Positions 1-8,765 of a stretch of DNA of 64,000 nucleotides are shown in pieces; within the stretch, counting starts at the first letter, position 1, and every line of letters begins with the position of its first letter. Both the position numbers and the translations under genes were made by a program. This DNA is from CAVVDY01 sp963815775 (lineage in GTDB: Bacteria; Acidobacteriota; Terriglobia; Terriglobales; Acidobacteriaceae), in the NCBI GenBank assembly GCA_963815775.1, contig CAWFIB010000026.1:95868-159867 (forward strand), given 5' to 3'. The notes beneath the pieces were generated by a model. That model was given only the letters and a program-made list of their open reading frames with translations, was not told the origin of the DNA and searched no databases.

Positions 1-26
1 GACATATGATTTTGTTTGGGGGAGTT

Positions 27-755
27 ATGAAGTATAGGCTGGCGTTATTGGTAACCATCGCGCTGAGTTCCGTTCCCGTTTTCGCGCAAGATCAGCCGGT
101 GATAACGCCGCGGGTAGCGCCCACTGCCGAGCAGTCCCGCCTCGACCAGCCCACAACCCCTGTCCCATCGCACTTGCTGGTGGTACCGGCGGGAACCAGG
201 ATTCCCTTGGCGCTGAAGCAGGGCATCAGCAGCCGGAATGCGCGCGTCGGCGATCCGGTCTACGCGCAGACCACCTTTCCCATCATCCAGAACAACACCA
301 TCGTCATTCCCGCTGGGACGTTCGTTCAGGGTACGGTTCGCAGCATCGTACGGCCGGGACGCGTAAAGGGACGCGCACAGATGCAGTTGAGCTTCTCCTC
401 GCTGATCTTCCCCAACGGCTATACCGTTGTGTTGCCCGGCGCGGTTGAGGGAACCCCGGGCTCGAAGGACACCGAGATGAAGGACACCGAAGGCACCATT
501 CAGCAAACGGGATCCAAAGGCAAGGACGCGCAGACCATCGCCGTTATGACAATACCGGGTGCCGGAATCGGTGCCATCGCCGACGGAGGCAAGGGAGCGG
601 GCATCGGCGCTGCCGCTGGTGGCGCTGTGGGGTTGGCGACCGTGCTGCTCAGCCGCGGCCCCGACATTCAGCTCGATTCTGGCGCGTCGATTGAGATGAC
701 TCTGGAACGCACCATCGAAATCGATCGCGCCCAGGTAAGGAAGCAAATGGAATGA
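27..755 (+). CDS. Exported glycine-zipper protein of unknown function
   Basis: The N-terminus is a signal peptide (positive residues, hydrophobic core, ending near VFAQ). The ATG at 27 is preferred over the in-frame ATG at 6 because a GGGGGAG ribosome site lies just upstream of it. The middle part (from about residue 50) is a beta-rich domain opening with VPAGTRIPLAL. A glycine zipper (GAGIGAAAGGAVG) sits near residue 195. The same order of domain plus glycine zipper recurs in the C-terminal half of the lipoprotein at 32666-33736, so the two are probably distant paralogs. The likely location is the periplasm or outer membrane. No enzymatic motif is visible; function unknown. Confidence 0.8.
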   Translation: MKYRLALLVTIALSSVPVFAQDQPVITPRVAPTAEQSRLDQPTTPVPSHLLVVPAGTRIPLALKQGISSRNARVGDPVYAQTTFPIIQNNTIVIPAGTFVQGTVRSIVRPGRVKGRAQMQLSFSSLIFPNGYTVVLPGAVEGTPGSKDTEMKDTEGTIQQTGSKGKDAQTIAVMTIPGAGIGAIADGGKGAGIGAAAGGAVGLATVLLSRGPDIQLDSGASIEMTLERTIEIDRAQVRKQME

Positions 756-796
756 TCGCGCTCGGCGCGCTGATCGCTGCACCATACCCGCATCCA

Positions 797-3184
797 TCAA
801 TACAGCAGGTACTTTGTCCTTGCCTGCATGAACTGGTTTAGCCCGTCACGCCAATCGTCGGCGATGCGCCGCGGGTCCTCTCCGCTCCGCAAGGCCCCGA
901 ATGCTGCCTGGTTGGCAAGCATGTCCGACAGGTGACCGATTTGGAAATCGTTGGGATAAAGTTTTTGCAGCCCCGCAGCCAGCTCAATCCCCAGCTCGGC
1001 AGCATCGATCGTCTCCCGATCGGTGAGCACTATGTTCACCCCGCCGCAGTGCTGGCGGACATGCATACCTGATGTCGGTGTGAACTGCACTGGCACAAAG
1101 CGTACACCCTCGATTTTGCGCGCGTTGAGATAGCCCGCCAGATCAACCGCCTTTACCCACGGCGCGCCTACCATCTGAAAGGGAGAGTCGGTTCCCTTGC
1201 CGATGGAGACATTGCTCGTCTCCAGCATCCCCACCGCGGGGTAGAGGATCGCCTCCTCCAGCGTGCGGACGTCCGGCGAGGGATTCGTCCACATCAGGCC
1301 GGTCGAATCAAACCAATCGCCCCGCATCCATCCCTTCATCGGCACGACCGTAAGCTTGGCGTTAATGTTCCGTTCGCTATTGAATAGTTTCGCCAGTTCG
1401 CCAACTGTTAAACCGTGGCGCAACGGCAGCGGCCAGTAGTTGAAGACGCTTCCCTGTCCTCCATCCGAGACCGGCCCTTGTACATAAGCTCCATTGAGCA
1501 GGTTCGGCCGGTCCAGCACGACAATCGGCTTGCCCGCCTTCGCTGCTGCCTCCAGAAAATATCCCAGCGTGGCCGTGGCACTCGCAAACCTTGCGCCTGG
1601 GTCAGGCAAATCAACCACGATCAGATCGAGGTTGCGCAACCCATCGGCGGATGGCCGTGCCTGCGCCTCCGTCTTGCCGCCAACGTTGTAAACAGTGACC
1701 CCGGTCGGGCCGTCCTTGCTCGCCGCAACTTCCGGACTCGCCCCGCCATCCGCGCTGAAGATCGCCGCCAGCTTCAACCCATTCGCATGCGCCAGGACAT
1801 CGATGGTTCGATGCCCCAGGCTGTCGGCAGCAGTCATGGTCGTCACTAGTCCAAGCCGCGGACGGCTCACTCCCGGCAGCCGCAATGCTTCAAAGTCATT
1901 GACTTCGACCTGATCAATTCCCGGCAGCACCTGCCCGTTGCGTGTGATGATCATTCGTCCCGCGGCTGCCGCTTCGTTGTATCCGGTGATCCGCGAAAGC
2001 CGGTATTTCTGCTCCTGCGACGGCTTCAGATTAAGGATCGACGCCACCGCGGTCGCCACTTCGGTACGCAGCGCGATGACAGTTCCCTCTTTCAGGTGTG
2101 CCGCGTTGGTTAGCAACACGATGTAGGAATCGGTCGTGGGATCGATCCACAGCGAGGTTCCGGTGAAACCGGTGTGGCCAAACGATCCTACCGGCAGCAG
2201 GTCGCCGCGATTCGACGAGAATGGACTGTCAATGTCCCAGCCCAGGCCGCGCACGATCGTCATGTTGGGAGGCTGCTGCGGCGTGGTCATCTTCTCCAGG
2301 ATCGCGCGCGACCAGACCGGCGAACCGCCATCGAGTATGGCCTGCGCGAACTTCGCTGTATCCTCGGCGGTAGAGAACAGTCCAGCGTGCCCCGCTACGC
2401 CGCCCATGGCTCGCGCCGTCGGGTCATGGACGACCGCACGTAAAACCTCGCCCGTCTTCTCATTCACCACCGTCGGCGCAGTACGCGCTAGCCACTCCAA
2501 CGGTGGAAGAAACTGCGTTGTCTTCATCCCCAGCGGCTCGAAGATAAACGTCTTCGCGTACTGGTCCAGCGGCACGCCGCTGACTTTCTGCACCAGCTCG
2601 CCCAGTACGATGAAGTTGATATCGCTATAGAGGAACGTCGAGCCTGGCGGATTGATCAGCTTCTCGGCGTTGACGAGGCGATAGCCTTCCTCCAGACCGC
2701 TCCATACCGGCCTCATATCGAGATCGGCGCGCAGGCCCGAGTAGTGCGTCAGCAGCTGCCGGATGGTGACCTCTTCCTTGCCGTTCTGCGCAAATTCCGG
2801 AATATATTTGGCAACCGGATCGTTCAGCTTGATCTGCCCCAGTTGCACCATGCGCATGATCGATCCGGTGGTCGCAATGACCTTGGTGAGCGACGCCATG
2901 TCGAACACCGTGTCGATGGTCATGGGCTCCGGCTTGGGATTGACCGAGCGGTTCCCGAAGGCCTTGCGATAAACGAAGATTCCGTTGTGGCCGACGATGC
3001 ACACCGCTCCCGGCGTCAATCCCTGGTCAATCGCCTTTTGAATGATTGCATCCAGGGGGGCAAAGCGGTCGGGCGCACGCTGTGGCTCTGCCAGTGTCCC
3101 CCGCTGGCACAACCCGGGCAACGCGCACAGCAGTAAGACGGCGATTAGAGCAAAATGGGAAGAGAACCTAACGTGTCGAGTCAA
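797..3184 (-). CDS. Serine hydrolase (beta-lactamase class C fold) fused to NamZ/DUF1343-like domain
   Basis: 795 residues with an N-terminal signal peptide. Residues about 40-390 form a beta-lactamase/transpeptidase-type serine hydrolase: SxxK is S98-L-T-K101 and the tyrosine motif is Y186-S-D. Residues about 400-795 match the DUF1343/NamZ (GH171) exo-N-acetylmuramidase family, with recognisable blocks such as VLDRPNLLNG, LRHGLTVGELAKLFN, VVPMKGWMRG and GKGTDSPF. The family's catalytic PEHG block reads SADGG here, so the glycosidase half may be inactive. A periplasmic role in peptidoglycan turnover is inferred. It is divergent from a second serine hydrolase starting about 116 bp away (at 3300). 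Confidence 0.9.
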   Translation of the reverse strand: MTRHVRFSSHFALIAVLLLCALPGLCQRGTLAEPQRAPDRFAPLDAIIQKAIDQGLTPGAVCIVGHNGIFVYRKAFGNRSVNPKPEPMTIDTVFDMASLTKVIATTGSIMRMVQLGQIKLNDPVAKYIPEFAQNGKEEVTIRQLLTHYSGLRADLDMRPVWSGLEEGYRLVNAEKLINPPGSTFLYSDINFIVLGELVQKVSGVPLDQYAKTFIFEPLGMKTTQFLPPLEWLARTAPTVVNEKTGEVLRAVVHDPTARAMGGVAGHAGLFSTAEDTAKFAQAILDGGSPVWSRAILEKMTTPQQPPNMTIVRGLGWDIDSPFSSNRGDLLPVGSFGHTGFTGTSLWIDPTTDSYIVLLTNAAHLKEGTVIALRTEVATAVASILNLKPSQEQKYRLSRITGYNEAAAAGRMIITRNGQVLPGIDQVEVNDFEALRLPGVSRPRLGLVTTMTAADSLGHRTIDVLAHANGLKLAAIFSADGGASPEVAASKDGPTGVTVYNVGGKTEAQARPSADGLRNLDLIVVDLPDPGARFASATATLGYFLEAAAKAGKPIVVLDRPNLLNGAYVQGPVSDGGQGSVFNYWPLPLRHGLTVGELAKLFNSERNINAKLTVVPMKGWMRGDWFDSTGLMWTNPSPDVRTLEEAILYPAVGMLETSNVSIGKGTDSPFQMVGAPWVKAVDLAGYLNARKIEGVRFVPVQFTPTSGMHVRQHCGGVNIVLTDRETIDAAELGIELAAGLQKLYPNDFQIGHLSDMLANQAAFGALRSGEDPRRIADDWRDGLNQFMQARTKYLLY

Positions 3185-3299
3185 GATAAATCAGATTCCT
3201 GTAGTTGGCTGAAAGCGCCTCGCAGCGCATCCTCGCGGCTTGTCGCATCGTGCAGGTTATTATAAGTTTCCCGATTCGTATTCCGTTATTCGCAATCCA

Positions 3300-4439
3300 G
3301 TGACTGCTTTGAACCAAAGCTCGCAAGCTCCAATCGTGCTCCAGCCCGCCCACGACGATCAGGAGAAGCAATTCGCGCCGGCCTTCACCATTTTGCGGGA
3401 TGCCATCGCAGAGCGCGCCTTTCCGGGAGCGGCCCTCGCAGTCGGCTACCAGGCAAAGTTGCTTGCCTCGCAGGGCTTTGGCCTCTTCACCTATGACCAG
3501 ACCGCGCCGCCGATCGCACCCGAGACAGTCTTCGATATCGCGTCCCTTACCAAAGCTGTTGCCACCACCACCCTGGCGATGATTCTGTTGGAGCGCGGAT
3601 CGCTCAGGCTGGACGCGCCCGTTATCGAGGCCTTGCCCGAGTTCGAAACCCTGGGCCCGTCAAACCAGAAAGCACAGCGCAAAGCTGTGACCATCCGCAT
3701 GTTGCTGACGCATTCCAGCGGACTGCCTGCCTATGAAAAGCTGTTCGAACGTGCGCACGACCGCCGAGAGCTGCTCCACGCCGCAATCACGACCCCGCTG
3801 GCCGCCGCGCCCGGCACTCGCGCCGAGTACAGCGACATAGGATTCATTCTGCTCGGCGAAATTCTCGAACGCATCGCTGGCGAACCGCTCGATCAATTCG
3901 CGCAGCGCGAGATCTTCGACCGCCTCGGCCTGAAGCACACTTGGTTCGCACTTCCGGAAAAAATGCGCCAGCAGATTCCTCCCACCGAGAACGACCTCAC
4001 CTTCCGCCGGCGAATCATTCAAGGCGAGGTCAACGACGAGAATGCCTGGGTGATGGGAGGCGTCAGTGGACACGCCGGCATGTTCGCCTCCGCCACTGAT
4101 CTCGCTTTGTTCGCCGAATGCCTTCTGAACGGCGGCGCTCCTCTAGTGAAGCCTGCGACCGTGGCGCTGTTTACTCGCCGCGAAGGATCGCTACGCGGCG
4201 CCTCCCGGGCTTTGGGATGGGACACACCGTCGCAACCATCCTCCTCGGGAGCGCATTTTTCGTCGTCGTCGTTCGGCCACCTCGGCTTTACCGGCACCTC
4301 GCTCTGGGTCGACCCGGAGCGCCGCTTGTCGGTTACGCTTTTGACGAACCGCACCTGGCCCGACCGCAGCGCACAGCGCATTCGGGCAGTCCGGCCGCGG
4401 CTGCACGATGCCATCGTCGAGGCAATCGAAGGTCGCTGA
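3300..4439 (+). CDS. Beta-lactamase-family serine hydrolase
   Basis: About 379 residues of the class C beta-lactamase/esterase fold. The motifs are FDIASLTK (SxxK nucleophile), YSDIGFILLGE (tyrosine motif) and a C-terminal GFTGTSLWVDPE block, which the N-terminal domain of the divergent neighbour also has. No signal peptide is evident, suggesting a cytoplasmic enzyme. The start is uncertain: the frame opens with TTG at 3240 and GTG at 3300, and neither has a good ribosome site; GTG was chosen because homology starts well after it. The two serine hydrolases probably arose by duplication. Substrate unknown (esterase or peptidase). Confidence 0.85.
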   Translation: MTALNQSSQAPIVLQPAHDDQEKQFAPAFTILRDAIAERAFPGAALAVGYQAKLLASQGFGLFTYDQTAPPIAPETVFDIASLTKAVATTTLAMILLERGSLRLDAPVIEALPEFETLGPSNQKAQRKAVTIRMLLTHSSGLPAYEKLFERAHDRRELLHAAITTPLAAAPGTRAEYSDIGFILLGEILERIAGEPLDQFAQREIFDRLGLKHTWFALPEKMRQQIPPTENDLTFRRRIIQGEVNDENAWVMGGVSGHAGMFASATDLALFAECLLNGGAPLVKPATVALFTRREGSLRGASRALGWDTPSQPSSSGAHFSSSSFGHLGFTGTSLWVDPERRLSVTLLTNRTWPDRSAQRIRAVRPRLHDAIVEAIEGR

Positions 4440-4479
4440 ATTTCCACGTACAATTGTTCGAGGCTATCTCCTAAATCGG

Positions 4480-4545
4480 TTTTGAAGGGGCACGGCTTCA
4501 GCCGTGCCGCAAAAGGCCGAAAAAGTGTGGGGCTTTAGCCCCTGC
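4480..4545. repeat. Bipartite REP-like hairpin element
   Basis: GGCACGGC-TTCA-GCCGTGCC (4489-4508) is followed by GGGGCTTTAGCCCC (4529-4542). The same two-hairpin unit recurs at 10475-10535, and in inverted orientation at 59850-59917 and 60729-60803; a GC-richer single hairpin occurs at 13757-13776. It lies upstream of murA, between genes, as expected of a dispersed REP family. Confidence 0.85.
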
Positions 4546-4620
4546 GGGAGTTGGCTCGGCATTTATGAGATAACTCCTACACTGCGCCTGCCTCTGGCGC
4601 TTCTGCGATCAGGACCTTTC

Positions 4621-5934
4621 ATGGACAAGTTAGTCATCCGCGGTGGGAGTCCCCTGCTGGGCACGGTGCGCGTGAGCGGCGCCAAGAACGCTGCCCTGCC
4701 TGCCATGGCCGCCGCCCTGCTTACCCAAGACGACGTCATTCTGGAGAACATTCCCCAGGTCCGCGACATTGAGACCGAACGCAAGCTGCTGGCCGCCATG
4801 GGCGCCGAGGTCGAACTCGGCTACGGTCGCGCTCACCATCGCACCACCATCAACTGCCGCCATCTCGCCAAGCCCGAAGCATCCTACGACCTGGTGAAGA
4901 CGATGCGTGCTTCCACCCTGGTGTTGGGGCCGCTGGTGGCGCGCCTGGGACATGCGCGCGTCTCCCTGCCCGGAGGCTGCGCCATCGGAGCCCGCCCCAT
5001 CGATCTTCACATCCGGGGGCTGGAGAAGCTCGGTGCCAGGATCGTTCAGGAGCACGGATACATCGAAGCCCGAGCGGACCGGCTCAAAGGCGCACGCGTT
5101 GTCTTCGAGAAGATCACCGTCACCGGCACGGAAGACCTGCTGATGGCGGCCGCGCTAGCCGAAGGCGAGACCATTCTTGAGAATTGCGCCCGAGAGCCTG
5201 AGGTCGCCGACCTGGCCAACCTTTTGAACAAGATGGGCGCCCGCATTGAAGGCGCCGGCACTCATACCATTCGCGTACAGGGAGTCGACAAGCTTCACGG
5301 CGCGCGGCATCGCATCATTCCCGATCGCATCGAGGCGGGAACCTTTATCGTCGCCGCTGCGCTCACCGGCGGCGACCTCCTGGTCTCCGGCTGCGAGCCT
5401 TCTCATCTGGGCGCGCTGCTTCAGAAGCTGGAAGAATGCGGCGTAACCCTGCGCGTCGACGGCGACTCCGTCCGCGTCATGAGCGACACCCCGCTACGCG
5501 CCGCCGACATCACCACCGAAGAGTTCCCCGGCTTCCCCACCGACATGCAGGCGCAATTCATGGCGCTGGCTACGCAGGCGGAAGGCACCAGCATCGTGAC
5601 TGAAAACATCTTCGAGAACCGTTTCATGCACGCCCAGGAACTGCTCCGCATGGGAGCCAATATCAGGATCGACGGCCGCCGTGCCATCGTCCGCGGCAAG
5701 ACTCCTCTCAGCGGAGCCGCCGTGCTGGCCAGCGATCTCCGCGCCTCGGCCTCTCTGGTGTTGGCGGCGCTGGTTGCCGACGGCGAGACCATCATCGACC
5801 GCGTCTATCACATCGACCGAGGTTATGAGCGCATCGAGGAGAAGCTCAAGGCGGTGGGAGCGCAGGTTCGCCGCATTGGCGAATTGCTGCCCAAGCGCCC
5901 TCCCCTGCCGGCCGCCAGCCCTGTCGGTCAGTGA
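4621..5934 (+). CDS. murA: UDP-N-acetylglucosamine 1-carboxyvinyltransferase MurA
   Basis: 437 residues, full length for MurA, the cytoplasmic enzyme that transfers enolpyruvate from PEP to UDP-GlcNAc in the first committed step of peptidoglycan synthesis. The N-terminus has GAKNAALP (Lys22/Asn23 substrate contacts), and the catalytic loop reads LPGGCAIGARPIDLH with Cys120, the residue attacked by fosfomycin. The frame is open further upstream to 4504, but that part crosses the REP element; ATG at 4621 starts the conserved MDKLVIRGG. The 3' end overlaps the convergent gene by 7 bp. Confidence 0.97.
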   Translation: MDKLVIRGGSPLLGTVRVSGAKNAALPAMAAALLTQDDVILENIPQVRDIETERKLLAAMGAEVELGYGRAHHRTTINCRHLAKPEASYDLVKTMRASTLVLGPLVARLGHARVSLPGGCAIGARPIDLHIRGLEKLGARIVQEHGYIEARADRLKGARVVFEKITVTGTEDLLMAAALAEGETILENCAREPEVADLANLLNKMGARIEGAGTHTIRVQGVDKLHGARHRIIPDRIEAGTFIVAAALTGGDLLVSGCEPSHLGALLQKLEECGVTLRVDGDSVRVMSDTPLRAADITTEEFPGFPTDMQAQFMALATQAEGTSIVTENIFENRFMHAQELLRMGANIRIDGRRAIVRGKTPLSGAAVLASDLRASASLVLAALVADGETIIDRVYHIDRGYERIEEKLKAVGAQVRRIGELLPKRPPLPAASPVGQ

Positions 5935-6794
5935 AAGATCTTCCTCATCTTGCGCCCGAACCCGCTGAACTCGTACGTCATGCCGAAACGCAGCATGAAG
6001 CGATAGCTTTCGTCCGTCAGTCCAATGGTAGGCGCAATTTTGAACACTGCCTCATGTACCTGCCACGAGAGCACCGGCGCAATGTACTGCGACGTACCAT
6101 GCACGGTGAACTGGTTCGCCGTTCCCAGTCCGCCATAGAATTCGGCGCCTGCCTGAAAATTCTCCCGGCACCACAGGCATTCGTTCGCCGATGCCAGAAA
6201 CGAAAGCGGCCGGCTGAACGCCGCCGCGTAGCCGAACTCCCACGGCTCATCCGAGAGGTTCTTTTCCGCCATGAAGTTCTCGGCGATGTTCCAGCCCCCA
6301 ACGTTGCTCGACAGGATGAGCTTCATCTCCAGTTCGTGCTCGCGCTCGCGGCTCGCGATGCTGTTCGGCGCCAGCCCATCCTCCTGGCCGTCGAAGCCCA
6401 CAATCTCGTTCAACGTCTTGTCCGCGCCGCTCAGGTCCTCATACTCGATGTAGAACACGGGATTGATGATGTGCTCCTTCATCAGCATGCGGAAGCGGTT
6501 CTCCCAGCGATAGCCGGTGAAAATCGTGCTTTGGTTGGCCGTAGTCTGCCCATCCAGATAAAACTCGGTCGTCCACCAGCCTTTGGCGCCATACTCGAAC
6601 TCCATCAGACCTGAGTTAAACAGGTCGCCGCCTTTAGGCTGGCCGGTGAGGCCGGAGGCTTCGATCTCCAGGTTGCCCGGCTCCTCCATGGTGTGATCGT
6701 AGGTTATGAAGTACGGCCGGTCCCCGGCGACACAGGAGCTGGCCAGCCAGAGCAGAACTAGAACAAGCACGAAATAGCGCGCAGCAGAATTCAT
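5928..6794 (-). CDS. Exported/outer-membrane protein, unknown function
   Basis: About 288 residues with a signal peptide ending near CVAG. The rest has alternating aromatic and polar residues and ends in an aromatic-rich strand (MLRFGMTYEFSGF), as in small outer-membrane beta-barrels. ATG at 6794 was chosen; a TTG five codons upstream is possible. It is divergent from the Fur-family gene, and a perfect 7-3-7 palindrome lies 34 bp upstream of its start, so it is a likely target of that regulator. A role in metal or small-solute handling is inferred only from this arrangement. Confidence 0.75.
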   Translation of the reverse strand: MNSAARYFVLVLVLLWLASSCVAGDRPYFITYDHTMEEPGNLEIEASGLTGQPKGGDLFNSGLMEFEYGAKGWWTTEFYLDGQTTANQSTIFTGYRWENRFRMLMKEHIINPVFYIEYEDLSGADKTLNEIVGFDGQEDGLAPNSIASREREHELEMKLILSSNVGGWNIAENFMAEKNLSDEPWEFGYAAAFSRPLSFLASANECLWCRENFQAGAEFYGGLGTANQFTVHGTSQYIAPVLSWQVHEAVFKIAPTIGLTDESYRFMLRFGMTYEFSGFGRKMRKIFH

Positions 6795-6827
6795 GGAACA
6801 TTCTTTCAATTTGTGGTATAGTGTCTA

Positions 6828-6844
6828 GTTGCAACTCAGTTGCA
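6828..6844. promoter_or_regulatory. Putative Fur-family operator 1
   Basis: Perfect inverted repeat TTGCAAC-TCA-GTTGCAA between the divergent exported-protein gene and the Fur-family gene. On the minus strand TTGCAA could serve as a -35 box with a weak -10 (ACTATA) 17 bp downstream, so binding would block that promoter. Confidence 0.6.
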
Positions 6845-6907
6845 ATTGTCTATGTACTATTAGGCAACAAACGCTGCGCCGACTACAAGAGGCTGTAGAA
6901 GATATTG

Positions 6908-6924
6908 TTGCAACGCCGTTGCAT
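6908..6924. promoter_or_regulatory. Putative Fur-family operator 2
   Basis: TTGCAAC-GCC-GTTGCAT is almost identical to operator 1, and another GCAAC follows at 6931. It lies 30 bp upstream of the regulator's ATG, which suggests autoregulation. Confidence 0.55.
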
Positions 6925-6954
6925 TATGCTGCAACGTGCCTGGAGGTCCTGCCC

Positions 6955-7401
6955 ATGCCCCTGCCCGAGACCGAAGCGCCTGGCGCGCTGCAAACTGCCC
7001 TGGTGACGCGCGGCATCCGCCTCACCCGCCAGCGCCGTATCATTTTGGAAATCATTGAGACCGCAAAGCAGCACCTGGATGCGGCCCAAATTCTGCGCAA
7101 GGCCTCCCGGGTCGATTCGGCCATTAATCGCGTTACCGTCTATCGCACCCTGGCCTTACTGAAGAGGCAGGGACTGGTCGATGAACTGGACCTTCTGCAC
7201 GTGAAGGGCGAGGGACACTTCTATGAGCGGAGGCCGCAGCGTGACCATATGCACATGACCTGCCTGCGTTGCGGAAAGGTTCAGGAGTTCGAGAGTGACC
7301 TGTTTGATCGCGTCAAAGGACAGGTTGAACGCGATTGCCGCTTCCACATCCTGATCGCTCGCTTTGAGATTGGCGGCTACTGCGCCAGTTGCAGAAAATA
7401 G
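6955..7401 (+). CDS. Fur-family metalloregulator (Fur/Zur/PerR type)
   Basis: 148 residues. The winged-helix DNA-binding half includes RLTRQRRIILEII and VTVYRTLALLKRQGLVDEL. The dimerisation half has HMHMTCLRCGKVQEF and the C-terminal CASC pair, giving the two CxxC motifs of the structural zinc site. The start is fixed by GGAGG at 6942-6946; the longer reading frame from 6829 runs through the operator. Which metal or peroxide it senses cannot be told from the sequence. The paired TTGCAAC palindromes fit autoregulation plus control of the divergent exported protein. Confidence 0.92.
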   Translation: MPLPETEAPGALQTALVTRGIRLTRQRRIILEIIETAKQHLDAAQILRKASRVDSAINRVTVYRTLALLKRQGLVDELDLLHVKGEGHFYERRPQRDHMHMTCLRCGKVQEFESDLFDRVKGQVERDCRFHILIARFEIGGYCASCRK

Positions 7402-7416
7402 TCGGCCTGGAAGAGT

Positions 7417-7698
7417 TTAGTCGGAGCGCACCAGGTCCTGATACTCCGGATGCCGCTTCAGGTACGACGCCACGAACGGGCAACGCGCCACTACCTTCAG
7501 ATGGTTCTCGCGCGCGTAGCCGAGACCCGCCTTGGCGAGCTGGCCCCCGATTCCCTTCCCCTCCATCTCCGGCGGAACCTCGGTGTGAGTGAAGTAGATG
7601 GTGTCGCCCTCCTCTTTGTACAAGAGCAGCGCGGTCGCGCCCTTAAGATTGACGAGGAAGCGGTGATTGGATTTTTCCTGTTGAACGGTAGCTTCCAT
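7417..7698 (-). CDS. Small GNAT N-acetyltransferase (NATD1/YjdJ type)
   Basis: 93 residues, the length of the single-domain NATD1/YjdJ-like GNAT proteins. It has TEVPPEMEGKGIGGQLAKAGL, the acetyl-CoA binding turn, followed by LKVVARCPFVASYLKRHPEY, the family's C-terminal block. A small-molecule or protein N-acetyltransferase role is inferred; the substrate is unknown. Its 3' end faces the fur-type gene. A terminator hairpin just upstream separates it from the aldolase gene on the same strand. Confidence 0.85.
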   Translation of the reverse strand: MEATVQQEKSNHRFLVNLKGATALLLYKEEGDTIYFTHTEVPPEMEGKGIGGQLAKAGLGYARENHLKVVARCPFVASYLKRHPEYQDLVRSD

Positions 7699-7720
7699 AT
7701 TCTCCTGAACTGACGCGAAA

Positions 7721-7745
7721 GGCGCGCTAGCGTTAAGTGCGCGCC
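7721..7745 (-). terminator. Probable terminator after the aldolase gene
   Basis: Inverted repeat GGCGCGC/GCGCGCC with an 11-nt loop; on the minus strand it ends in TTT. It sits 22 bp after the aldolase stop. The short T run makes it only moderately convincing. Confidence 0.55.
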
Positions 7746-7766
7746 TCCCTTAGAGAATGTCCCGCG

Positions 7767-8765
7767 TTATCGCCCTGCGGCAGCCGGCTCCTCCACTTCG
7801 TAAATGCTGTACCACGGAGTGGCAGCCTTCAACGCGTTGTTCACATTTTGAATGTTCTTCACGCCTTCATCTTCCAGCCATGCGCGGAAAGCTTTCGCTC
7901 CCTGCTGGGCGAAGATCGGAATGCCGTCCTTCCATGTGGCGCGGCCGCACAGCACGCCATTGAACTTCACCCCGGCTTCCGCCGCGAACTCCAGGTCTTC
8001 GATGAACTCCGGATTGCTCACACCCGCCGACAGGTAAATGAACGGCTTCTTGGTCGCCGCTGCCGCCGCGCGATAGTGATCGAGCGCCTCAGCCTTGGTA
8101 TACGCCTTCGGGCCCTTGAACGATTTCGCCCCTTCCACGAATTGCAGGTTGACCGGAATCTCCACCTTCAACACATCGACGTTGTAGCGGTCCTTCGAAA
8201 ACTCGGCCATCGACTTGGCCACAACCCCGGGCTTCAGCTTGGCATACTCCGCACCCTTCTCGTCCAGACCTTCTTTGTATCCCACCAGCTCAAGGAAGAA
8301 CGGAATGTCATTCGACCGGCACTCGTCGCCGATGCGCTCCACCCAGGCATGTTTCTGATCGTTGATCTTGTCGTCATCATACGGCGTGTAATAGAGCAGG
8401 ATCTTCACGCAGTCGGCACCGGCTTCTTTCAGGCGCTTCGCCGACCACACGTCGAGAAGATCAGGCAGCCGGCCCGGCGTTGTCTTGTCGTAGCCGGTTT
8501 TCTCATAGGCGAGCAGCAGGCCCGCTCCCTTGGCGCGGCGCTTCGCGGCCGGCAGTCCCCACTCCGGATCAAGCAGGATGGCGCTGGCGTGCTGGGTCAG
8601 CACCTCGCTCACGTTGATCTTGAACTGCTCCAGACCGTCGTCGGTGGCGTACTGGCCAAGCGCTTTTTTGAGCGAGCCACGCTGGTCCATGGCAGCGGCG
8701 GCAATGACGCCGCGATCGTTCGATACGTTCTTGATGCCGGCTAGTTTTCCAGGGGTAAGCTTCAC
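7767..8765 (-). CDS. lacD: Tagatose 1,6-bisphosphate aldolase (LacD-type class I)
   Basis: 332 residues, the normal length for LacD-type aldolases. Recognisable blocks are IAAAAMDQRGSL near the start, SAILLDPEWG, the GADCVKILLYY strand carrying the expected Schiff-base lysine, and FIYLSAGVSNPEF. It would cleave tagatose 1,6-bisphosphate (and usually also fructose 1,6-bisphosphate) into dihydroxyacetone phosphate and glyceraldehyde 3-phosphate. No other lac/tagatose pathway gene is nearby, so it may act as a general ketohexose-bisphosphate aldolase. Confidence 0.92.
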   Translation of the reverse strand: MKLTPGKLAGIKNVSNDRGVIAAAAMDQRGSLKKALGQYATDDGLEQFKINVSEVLTQHASAILLDPEWGLPAAKRRAKGAGLLLAYEKTGYDKTTPGRLPDLLDVWSAKRLKEAGADCVKILLYYTPYDDDKINDQKHAWVERIGDECRSNDIPFFLELVGYKEGLDEKGAEYAKLKPGVVAKSMAEFSKDRYNVDVLKVEIPVNLQFVEGAKSFKGPKAYTKAEALDHYRAAAAATKKPFIYLSAGVSNPEFIEDLEFAAEAGVKFNGVLCGRATWKDGIPIFAQQGAKAFRAWLEDEGVKNIQNVNNALKAATPWYSIYEVEEPAAAGR

